7,304 nt of DNA from Spirochaetales bacterium. GTDB taxonomy: Bacteria > Spirochaetota > Spirochaetia > Sphaerochaetales > Sphaerochaetaceae. The notes beneath the pieces are model-generated. The model made no database searches, was not told the DNA's origin, and saw only the letters and a list, made by a program, of their open reading frames with translations. Shown here piece after piece: positions 1 to 4,817 of this stretch. The first letter of the stretch is position 1; every line of letters begins with the position of its first letter. The DNA is taken from the NCBI GenBank assembly GCA_028723145.1, contig JAQYFM010000186.1, positions 1 through 7,304 on the forward strand, read 5' to 3'. The position numbers were made by a program, and so were the translations under genes.

Positions 1-267
1 ATCTGCTTTTGCGAGATAATCTGTAATGAGCTGACCCTGAACAGCACCACCTGCTGCAGCATCGAAACCTACATAGTAAGTCTTATCATTCCAGTTCATA
101 GATGTCATATCAATTTTACCTGTTGTTGGATCAGAAGGCTGTCTATTGAAGAATACAAGAGGCTTATCCTTATTGAGAGTAACACCTGCAGCTTCTGCAC
201 TACCATTTGCGAATACACTTGTCATTGCAATTAAAGCAACAAGAGCCAAAACAACCAATTTTTTCAT
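1..267 (-). CDS. mglB: MglB-type periplasmic galactose/glucose-binding protein, circularly permuted form (5' part, cut by window edge)
   Basis: This is the N-terminal 89 residues of a periplasmic sugar-binding protein, the receptor of an Mgl-type ABC importer. ATG is at 267-265, and AAGGAGGAC (279-271) lies just upstream. Residues 1-20 form a signal peptide with a signal peptidase I type end (VFA/NGSAE) and no lipobox cysteine. The mature part goes almost at once into KPLVFFNRQPS (35-45) and TYYVGFDAAAGGAVQGQLI (63-81). These match E. coli MglB VVFFNKEPS and YYVGTDSKESGIIQGDLI, which lie about 90 residues into the mature E. coli protein. N41 corresponds to the sugar-binding Asn91. The usual first beta-alpha units are therefore absent from the front. 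T. pallidum MglB-2 (Tp0684) is known to have a circularly permuted topology, and this start fits that, so the missing segment is predicted at the C-terminus outside the window. Family assignment is strong; the permutation is inferred from half a protein. Confidence 0.88.
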   Translation of the reverse strand, partial: MKKLVVLALVALIAMTSVFANGSAEAAGVTLNKDKPLVFFNRQPSDPTTGKIDMTSMNWNDKTYYVGFDAAAGGAVQGQLITDYLAKAD

Positions 268-345
268 TTTTGTCCTCCTTTTATGACTTATGAAAAAAAC
301 TTGTTTTATAATTCTCGTACAGTTTCCAGATAAATGCAACACTTT
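268..345 (-). promoter_or_regulatory. Likely promoter and ribosome binding site of mglB
   Basis: Reading the minus strand, a TATAAA -10 candidate lies at 310-305. It is preceded at 17 bases by a weak TTATCT -35 (333-328). TTGCAT (340-335) with GAGAAT (316-311) is an alternative pair. The TATAAA choice gives a leader of about 30 bases ending in AAGGAGGAC (279-271), an almost ideal Shine-Dalgarno four bases before the ATG. The -10 and the ribosome site are convincing; the -35 is not. mglB is thus probably transcribed on its own rather than only by read-through from the operon upstream. Confidence 0.45.
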
Positions 346-397
346 TAATGTGAATTCATCTTTTTAACATATTCTTCATAAAAAGTTCACCAAATTG

Positions 398-1324
398 TTA
401 AAAATTGGAGTTTATGTTTGAAGTAACATCATTGTTTTTGATTTCTATCATTTTTTCCATAGGAGTAAATCCTTCTCCTAATACCTGGTGTGTATCTAAT
501 ATGGTCATAAAAGCATTTTTATCAACTTTATGAACAAAACGAACTAATTCTGAAATGCTGTAATTGGGAAGAACAACCATTAGAACTGGCTTTTCTTCTC
601 CAGAATATAATCCCGTTGCTTTAACAATTGTTGCTGAGCGATCTAAATTGTTTATTATAAAGTCACCAATTTGATCTAATGATTCAGAAATAATAAAAGC
701 AGTTTTAGCATATCCTGTTCCCATTGAGATAACAATTTTATTGATAACTATGGAAATAATGTAGCTAACAATTATTGCAAATAAAGCACTCTCCAAACTG
801 AATACAAATGCAGAAATTGCAATAATAAATCCATCAACAATTAATAGTGCTGTACCTGTAGGTATGTGAGTGTATCTTGCAAGAATTAATGCAACAATAT
901 CTGTGCCTCCAGTATTACTGCCAGATTTTAATACTATTCCAATACCAAGCCCACATAGTACTCCACCATATAAACAGCTTAGCCATATACTCATCTCTTT
1001 TGAATAATCTAATACTCCATCGTAACCGAATATTCTACACCAAAGGGATGTAAATAATGATAAAGCAATTGTTCCAACTAGTGAGTTCAAGCCATATCGT
1101 TTTCCAAAGAGTTTAACTCCAATGAGAAAAATAGGAATTGATAAAAATAAAATGGAAGTACCCACATCAAATCCAAATAGGTGGAAAAGTATTGTGGCAA
1201 TACCTGAAACTCCTCCAGGTGCAATTTTTGCAGGGTTAGTAAATAGGGTAATACCCAAGCCCGTAATTGCAGAGCCAATTAAAATATAAATGTAATCAAT
1301 AACTATATGTTTTATCTGTTTCAT
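398..1324 (-). CDS. YitT family integral membrane protein (DUF161 + DUF2179)
   Basis: A 308-residue inner membrane protein of the YitT family, whose transport substrate or biochemical role is not established. About six hydrophobic segments fill residues 10-205. The first family block, NPAKIAPGGVSGIATIL, covers 30-46 and the second, SGSNTGGTDIVALIL, covers 134-148. These are the two paired repeats typical of YitT proteins. A soluble C-terminal DUF2179 domain follows at about 205-290, with RSATIVKATGLYSG (229-242), DKNAF (268-272) and VLGEGF (281-286). Length is normal for the family. Its ATG (1324-1322) overlaps the stop of the upstream LOG-family gene as ATGA, and no Shine-Dalgarno is visible in front, so translation is probably coupled to that gene. 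Residues 294-308, Asn/Ser-rich, look like an unstructured tail. Function beyond the family name is unknown. Confidence 0.9.
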   Translation of the reverse strand: MKQIKHIVIDYIYILIGSAITGLGITLFTNPAKIAPGGVSGIATILFHLFGFDVGTSILFLSIPIFLIGVKLFGKRYGLNSLVGTIALSLFTSLWCRIFGYDGVLDYSKEMSIWLSCLYGGVLCGLGIGIVLKSGSNTGGTDIVALILARYTHIPTGTALLIVDGFIIAISAFVFSLESALFAIIVSYIISIVINKIVISMGTGYAKTAFIISESLDQIGDFIINNLDRSATIVKATGLYSGEEKPVLMVVLPNYSISELVRFVHKVDKNAFMTILDTHQVLGEGFTPMEKMIEIKNNDVTSNINSNF

Positions 1325-1896
1325 ATTTTTGATGGTAAAGTTGTCTTTCTTGTTTTTATTTCTTCGATTATTTCATCTGGGTCAGTTTTTACAATTAAAG
1401 AATTTAATACTTCTTCTCTTAAAAAGCCTTTGATGCAACACTCTTTTAAGAAGGAGAGTAGGGTATCGTAGAACCCATTAATATTGTAAATTGCAATATT
1501 TTTTTCATGGTATCCAATTTGCTTCCAAGTAAAAATTTCAAAAAACTCATCAAAAGTACCAATACCACCTGGGAGAATTATAAAAGCATCAGCAATATCG
1601 TATATTTGCTTTTTTCTCGCATGCATATCTTTTGTAACAATTAATTCATCTTCTACCTGCTTAATTTTTACCTTTTCATTGTTAAAGATTTCAGGGAGTA
1701 CTCCTATAACATGTCCATTATTTGCTTGTACTGCTTCTGCTAATGCTCCCATTAATCCACGGTATCCTCCTCCATAGACAAGGCTAATATTATTTCTTGC
1801 AAAAGCTTTACCTAAAGCTTTAGTACTTGAAATGAAATCATCATTATTTCCAAAAGAGGAACCACAAAATACAGCAATTTTCGAGATATTATTCAT
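1321..1896 (-). CDS. LOG family protein, probable nucleoside 5'-monophosphate phosphoribohydrolase (TIGR00730-like)
   Basis: A 191-residue cytoplasmic Rossmann-fold enzyme of the LOG (Lonely guy) family. Characterised members cleave the N-glycosidic bond of cytokinin or other purine 5'-monophosphates, releasing base and ribose 5-phosphate. Visible signatures are the N-terminal strand IAVFCGSSFGNN (7-18), YGGGYRGLMG (41-50), MHARKKQI (91-98) and the phosphate-binding/catalytic block PGGIGTFDEFFE (109-120), with E117 as the expected catalytic glutamate. W124 and Q126 follow as usual. Length matches the family. It is the first gene of a two-gene operon with the YitT-family gene through an ATGA overlap. 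No Shine-Dalgarno is correctly placed: AAGG (1902-1899) is only two to three bases from ATG, and a promoter-like pair puts the mRNA start at or next to the ATG. In non-plant hosts the physiological substrate is uncertain; old annotations of this family as lysine decarboxylase are not supported. Confidence 0.92.
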   Translation of the reverse strand: MNNISKIAVFCGSSFGNNDDFISSTKALGKAFARNNISLVYGGGYRGLMGALAEAVQANNGHVIGVLPEIFNNEKVKIKQVEDELIVTKDMHARKKQIYDIADAFIILPGGIGTFDEFFEIFTWKQIGYHEKNIAIYNINGFYDTLLSFLKECCIKGFLREEVLNSLIVKTDPDEIIEEIKTRKTTLPSKI

Positions 1897-1932
1897 ATCC
1901 TTATAATATATAAAAAATATTTATTACTCAAA
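1894..1932 (-). promoter_or_regulatory. Probable promoter of the log-yitT operon, giving a leaderless mRNA
   Basis: On the minus strand TTGAGT (1931-1926, four of six to TTGACA) is followed after 17 bases by TATTAT (1908-1903, five of six to TATAAT). The expected transcription start, about seven bases past the -10, is 1898-1896, i.e. at or within two bases of the ATG (1896-1894). The AAGG between -10 and ATG would then not be in the transcript and is in any case too close to act as a Shine-Dalgarno. The surroundings are very AT-rich, so a chance match of the -10 is possible. Confidence 0.5.
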
Positions 1933-1979
1933 CCTCATATTTTGTTACTATAAAAGTGTTGGTGTGTTATTTTTATGTT

Positions 1980-1993
1980 AGCATAAATATGCT
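1980..1993. repeat. Short perfect palindrome abutting the outer membrane protein promoter
   Basis: AGCATA and TATGCT form a perfect six-base inverted repeat separated by AA. Its last base is the first base of the -35 candidate at 1993-1998. Position and symmetry suit a regulator binding site, but there is only one copy in the window and no regulator can be assigned. Confidence 0.3.
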
Positions 1994-2022
1994 TGCCCTT
2001 TTTATGAATAACTTATTATAAT
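1993..2022 (+). promoter_or_regulatory. Sigma-70-like promoter of the outer membrane protein gene
   Basis: TTGCCC (1993-1998) is followed after 18 bases by a perfect TATAAT (2017-2022). The predicted transcription start is about 2029, leaving a leader of about 32 bases that contains the hairpin at 2035-2049 and the ribosome binding site. The upstream DNA (1933-1979) holds no gene and separates this promoter from the divergent log promoter. Confidence 0.65.
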
Positions 2023-2034
2023 TTATAACTAGCG

Positions 2035-2055
2035 AGGGGATTTTCCCCTAGGAGG
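2035..2055 (+). promoter_or_regulatory. 5' leader hairpin directly followed by the ribosome binding site
   Basis: AGGGGA (2035-2040) and TCCCCT (2044-2049) form a perfect six-pair, GC-rich stem with a TTT loop. It starts about six bases from the predicted mRNA 5' end and is followed at once by AGGAGG (2050-2055), five bases before the ATG at 2061. There is no T-run after it, so it is not a terminator. A 5'-terminal stem of this kind can protect an abundant mRNA from decay; that role is inferred here. Confidence 0.5.
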
Positions 2056-2060
2056 TTTTA

Positions 2061-3548
2061 ATGAAGACCAAAAGGCTCATACTATTGATTGCAGCTTTAT
2101 TTCTTATTGTAACTCCATTATTTGCAGCAAAGGTTGCTGTTACTTGGGAGTGGTTATTGTCAGATCCTGATGTTCAGTATTTTAGATATCAGGTAGGTGG
2201 TGAAGATCCTACAAAGTGGGTTGTCGTTACAAGTGATGTAACATCCTATGAAGAACAAGGATTAGATGGAAGTGGCTCATATACGCTATATCTCCAGCAA
2301 TCATATGATGGAATTTATTGGTCTGTATCAGCAAGTGCAACATCAATGCCTATTGTTCCAGAGACCCCAGAAATCGAAGAGCCATCAATCATTGAAGAGG
2401 CTCCAGTTGAAGAAGTTGTAATTCCTGAACCTGTCGTTGTAGAAGAACCTGCAGTAGAACCAGTATATGGATCTATCTCAGTATATGGATACCCTCTTTC
2501 ATGGAAATTCGTTCCAGGAACAATTGAGATTACCTATCCATCATTTGTCTTAGATGAAGAAGTTGAGCAGTTTATCGCATTTACAAGTGTTAATAACGCT
2601 CAATACTTTGATGGTGTTTTCTATGATATCAAGGAAAGTGGAAAAGCTGTAATTACTCTTCCTGAAGCTGCTAGTTATGAAGATGTTGAGTTTGTTGGAA
2701 CACGTGTAATTTCTGATCTCTTTGATTTTATCAACTTACTCTTTGCGCCTAAGGCTGCTGAAGTTGAAGAAGTTGCTAATACTCCAGAACCAGATAAGTA
2801 TTCAATTCCAGTAATTACATTACCTGAAGATGTTGCATCTCCTACATCTGCTAAGACAGAAGAAGTTGTAGCTGAACCAGTTGTTGAAGAAGTTGCTACT
2901 CCTGTTGAACCAGCTCCTGTTGCTGATGAAGTCGTTGTAGAAGAATTACCAGTTGCAACAGTAACAGTTGAACCTGTTGTAGTTCCTGCTATTAAGAGTG
3001 AAAAAGCACCATTCAGATTTACTCTTTCCTTAGCAGGTGGTGCAGGTGTTAACACTCCTGATTTCAAGACTCTTGGAAAAGAATTCAAACTTGGATTAGG
3101 AATGGGATTTGAAAATTTCATTTCATTTAATAAGACTGTAGGACTTTCATTACAGCTTAATGGTGGAGCAGACTTAAAGTTTGCAAGCTTCAAGAATCTC
3201 TTCTCAAGCTTTAATAATGTAGTATCTCTTTCTAGTTACAGTAAAGACTTATATGCTGAAGCACTTCTTGGACTTACATTTAACTCTGCTAAGTTAAGAA
3301 CACACCTTAGTGGTGGTGCTAGATTTATCTTTGCTGGTGTAAATGAAGATAATATCCTTGGAAACTGGAAACTACTTAATAAACAGTTTGGTATCACAGT
3401 TGCTCCAATGGCTAGTTTTGGCATGCGCTATGACTTTACTAAGCATTTTGGTATGGGACTCGATGTTAACTACGCATACATCATGACAAAGTCAAGTAAC
3501 AATGCTCACGATATTGATGGCAGAGTATACATGTCATTAGTATTCTAA
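2061..3548 (+). CDS. Outer membrane protein with N-terminal FN3-like domain, two Pro/Glu-rich linkers and C-terminal beta-barrel
   Basis: A 495-residue exported protein I do not recognise by name. Residues 1-22 are a signal peptide (cleavage after PLFA). Residues 24-96 look like a fibronectin/Ig-type beta-sandwich, with alternating strands and aromatic positions such as VTWEWLL (27-33), YFRYQVGG (40-47) and LYLQQSYDGIYWSVSA (76-91). A first Pro/Glu/Val-rich linker (about 99-134) leads to a second small domain (135-227), then a second, longer linker (about 231-310). The last 180 residues have amphipathic strands with Gly/aromatic alternation (LSLAGGAGVN, LGLGMGFENF, GLSLQLNGGA, LDVNYAYIM) and end in VYMSLVF. 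A C-terminal Phe after alternating hydrophobics is the usual barrel-assembly signal, so an outer membrane barrel of perhaps eight strands is likely. The ribosome site AGGAGG fixes the start. Promoter upstream and terminator downstream make it monocistronic. Role might be envelope structure or adhesion; neither is demonstrated. Confidence 0.8.
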   Translation: MKTKRLILLIAALFLIVTPLFAAKVAVTWEWLLSDPDVQYFRYQVGGEDPTKWVVVTSDVTSYEEQGLDGSGSYTLYLQQSYDGIYWSVSASATSMPIVPETPEIEEPSIIEEAPVEEVVIPEPVVVEEPAVEPVYGSISVYGYPLSWKFVPGTIEITYPSFVLDEEVEQFIAFTSVNNAQYFDGVFYDIKESGKAVITLPEAASYEDVEFVGTRVISDLFDFINLLFAPKAAEVEEVANTPEPDKYSIPVITLPEDVASPTSAKTEEVVAEPVVEEVATPVEPAPVADEVVVEELPVATVTVEPVVVPAIKSEKAPFRFTLSLAGGAGVNTPDFKTLGKEFKLGLGMGFENFISFNKTVGLSLQLNGGADLKFASFKNLFSSFNNVVSLSSYSKDLYAEALLGLTFNSAKLRTHLSGGARFIFAGVNEDNILGNWKLLNKQFGITVAPMASFGMRYDFTKHFGMGLDVNYAYIMTKSSNNAHDIDGRVYMSLVF

Positions 3549-3571
3549 GTTTATAGTTTAAGTATTAACTC

Positions 3572-3598
3572 GGAGGCCTTTGGGCCTCCCTGTTTTTT
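3572..3598 (+). terminator. Intrinsic terminator of the outer membrane protein gene
   Basis: GGAGGCC (3572-3578) and GGCCTCC (3583-3589) make a perfect seven-pair GC-rich stem with a TTTG loop. Six T residues follow at 3593-3598. It lies 23 bases after the stop codon, and the -35 of the next gene begins two bases after the T-run. Confidence 0.93.
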
Positions 3599-3599
3599 G

Positions 3600-3641
3600 T
3601 TGACGCATTTCAAATGAACAAGTATATTAGTTTGATATATG
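3600..3641 (+). promoter_or_regulatory. Promoter of mazG-fic with the start codon almost at +1
   Basis: TTGACG (3600-3605, five of six) and TATATT (3623-3628, five of six) are separated by exactly 17 bases. This is the best promoter match in the window. Transcription should start near 3634-3635, only four or five bases before the ATG at 3639. No Shine-Dalgarno exists, and the bases before the ATG are AT-rich. The mRNA should be leaderless or nearly so. Confidence 0.68.
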
Positions 3642-3998
3642 GTTGAGGATATAGTAAAACAGGTAGAAGATTTCGTTGAAGAGCGAGACTGGAAGCAATA
3701 TCATAATCCCAAGGACTTAGCAATCTCAATTTCATTGGAAGCAAGTGAGCTTTTAGAATTATTTCAATGGAAAAGCAGTGAGGAAAGTGTAAAAAAGTAT
3801 CCTCAAGAGATGAAAGAAGAACTTGCTGATATACTTATCTATTGTATTCAGTTTGCTTCAATAATGGGTTATGATATAAAAGATATCATTACTTCAAAGC
3901 TTAAGAGTAATGCTGCAAAATATCCTGCTAAGCTAGTAAAAGGAAAAAAGGAGAAGTATACTGAGTATACTCAAGAGGTTTTAATCGATGAGAAATGA
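3639..3998 (+). CDS. MazG-like nucleotide pyrophosphohydrolase (RS21-C6/dCTPase type)
   Basis: A 119-residue all-alpha NTP pyrophosphohydrolase of the MazG superfamily. It resembles the RS21-C6/DCTPP1 group, whose members hydrolyse (d)NTPs, often dCTP or modified dCTP, to the monophosphate and pyrophosphate. The N-terminus ERDWKQYHNPKDLAISISLE (15-34) is typical. Metal-binding acidic residues are seen as E34xxE37 in LEASELLELFQW and E61xxD64 in EELADILIY. The tail NAAKYPAKLVKGKKEKYTEY (91-110) matches the family KYPxxKxKGxxxKYTEL pattern. Length is that of a single-domain enzyme, not the two-domain E. coli MazG. The start is fixed by homology because no other Met occurs early, although no ribosome site precedes it. 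Its last 11 bases overlap the Fic gene, so the two are co-transcribed and probably translationally coupled. Exact nucleotide preference cannot be read from sequence. Confidence 0.9.
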   Translation: MVEDIVKQVEDFVEERDWKQYHNPKDLAISISLEASELLELFQWKSSEESVKKYPQEMKEELADILIYCIQFASIMGYDIKDIITSKLKSNAAKYPAKLVKGKKEKYTEYTQEVLIDEK

Positions 3999-4746
3999 TG
4001 AAGTTAATCGGTGTGTAGACTACATCCGGTTTACATGTGAACTGGAAGGTTTTTCGCTAACTGAAGGTGATGAGGCGATAATACGTGACATCTTAGAAGG
4101 TGAAAGCACAGCCGAGAATGCTATTAGAGCATATATAGATAACAATAATTTAGATACAAATTATGAAGCAGTAGAAGACGAACAAGCTTTTTATGATGGT
4201 ACTAAATGTCTTGTTAATTATTTCAATATCAAAGATAGAGAGCTTTTAAGAGCAACTGAAAGGTTTTTTGTAAATGTAAGAACAGCAGAGTTGTTTGTTT
4301 CTCCATTGAAAATGCATCTTTCTTTTTCTTATCTCCAAGCTATACACAGTAATTTGTTTGGTGATATTTATCCTTCAGCAGGTGAAATAAGAAATACTCA
4401 AGCTTCAAAAAGTAAAGAGTTTTGTCATCCTGCGCAGATTCAGAAAATGGCTGAGGAAATATTCCAAAAGTTATCAAATGATAACTATTTAAGAAATCAA
4501 ACAGATAGAGATGATTTTATTAATGACTTAGCTTTCTATATGGGTGAAAGTGAAGCGTTACATCCATTTAGAGAAGGTAATGGTCGTGTAATTAGATTCT
4601 TCTTCTATGAATTAATTAAGCAATCAGGGCACGATGTTGATTGGTCTGAAGCCGATCCTGATAGAATGCTAGAGGGTGCAATTGCGGCAATCGATGGTGA
4701 TTACCAACCCCTTGTTGATGTATTTGAGGAAATATTAATAGAGTAG
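3988..4746 (+). CDS. fic: Fic family protein adenylyltransferase with fused N-terminal VbhA-like antitoxin region
   Basis: A 252-residue Fic protein that would transfer AMP from ATP to hydroxyl side chains of target proteins. The catalytic loop HPFREGNGRVIR (192-203) is the complete HxFx(D/E)GNGRxxR motif: H192 is the general base, E196 holds Mg2+, and N198, R200 and R203 bind ATP. YPSAGEIR (128-135) and the following residues form the target-binding flap. Residues 5-50 resemble the free-standing antitoxin VbhA. T16-C-E-L-E20-G21 fits the inhibitory (S/T)xxxE(G/N) motif, whose Glu pairs with R203 and blocks productive ATP binding, and EGESTAENAIRAYI (38-51) matches the VbhA C-terminal helix. 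Toxin and inhibitor are thus on one chain and the enzyme is expected to be autoinhibited. AAGAGG (3973-3978) lies nine bases before the ATG, inside the MazG-like gene. The gene ends in tandem stops TAG TAA. Cellular target unknown. Confidence 0.93.
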   Translation: MRNDEVNRCVDYIRFTCELEGFSLTEGDEAIIRDILEGESTAENAIRAYIDNNNLDTNYEAVEDEQAFYDGTKCLVNYFNIKDRELLRATERFFVNVRTAELFVSPLKMHLSFSYLQAIHSNLFGDIYPSAGEIRNTQASKSKEFCHPAQIQKMAEEIFQKLSNDNYLRNQTDRDDFINDLAFYMGESEALHPFREGNGRVIRFFFYELIKQSGHDVDWSEADPDRMLEGAIAAIDGDYQPLVDVFEEILIE

Positions 4747-4752
4747 TAATCC

Positions 4753-4793
4753 AAGCTTTTAGTAGTTAAATCTATTAAAAGCTTTTTCTTTAT
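4753..4793 (+). terminator. Intrinsic terminator of mazG-fic
   Basis: AAGCTTTTAGTAG (4753-4765) pairs with CTATTAAAAGCTT (4772-4784), giving 12 Watson-Crick pairs and one G-U around a TTAAAT loop. T-rich sequence follows at 4785-4793. It begins six bases after the Fic stop codon and ends 12 bases before the next annotated ATG. Confidence 0.88.
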
Positions 4794-4798
4794 TTATA

Positions 4799-4817
4799 TG
4801 TTAAAATGCTAGATATG
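4799..4817 (+). promoter_or_regulatory. Extended -10 promoter candidate for yhhN, supporting start at Met4
   Basis: TGTTAAAAT (4799-4807) fits the extended -10 pattern TGnTATAAT with one mismatch. No -35 is recognisable at 16-18 bases. It overlaps the first possible ATG (4806), which therefore could not be in the transcript. The second in-frame ATG (4815, codon 4) lies exactly where transcription would begin. As terminator and gene are so close, the gene needs either this promoter or read-through. Confidence 0.4.

Noticed and set aside
1..267. mglB fragment as a pseudogene
   Set aside because: The frame is open to the window edge, with an ideal ribosome site, a proper signal peptide and conserved binding residues; permutation explains the missing front better.
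314..327. TCGTACAGTTT near the mglB promoter as a ROK operator half-site
   Set aside because: It matches only five of seven positions of TTGTACA and has no inverted partner, so it cannot be told from chance.
360..385. AT-only inverted repeat (CTTTTTA with TTAAAAAG) downstream of the YitT-family gene, considered as terminator
   Set aside because: The stem has nearly no G-C pairs, the loop is large and no T-run follows in the direction of transcription.
2023..2060. Riboswitch or attenuator in the outer membrane protein leader
   Set aside because: The leader is only about 32 bases with one small stem and no T-run, too short for a ligand-binding RNA.
2675..3193. Long open frame on the minus strand, rich in Ser and Thr, opposite the outer membrane protein gene
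   Set aside because: It is the reverse reading of the Val/Glu/Pro-rich linker and barrel codons; low complexity, no ribosome site and no family resemblance.
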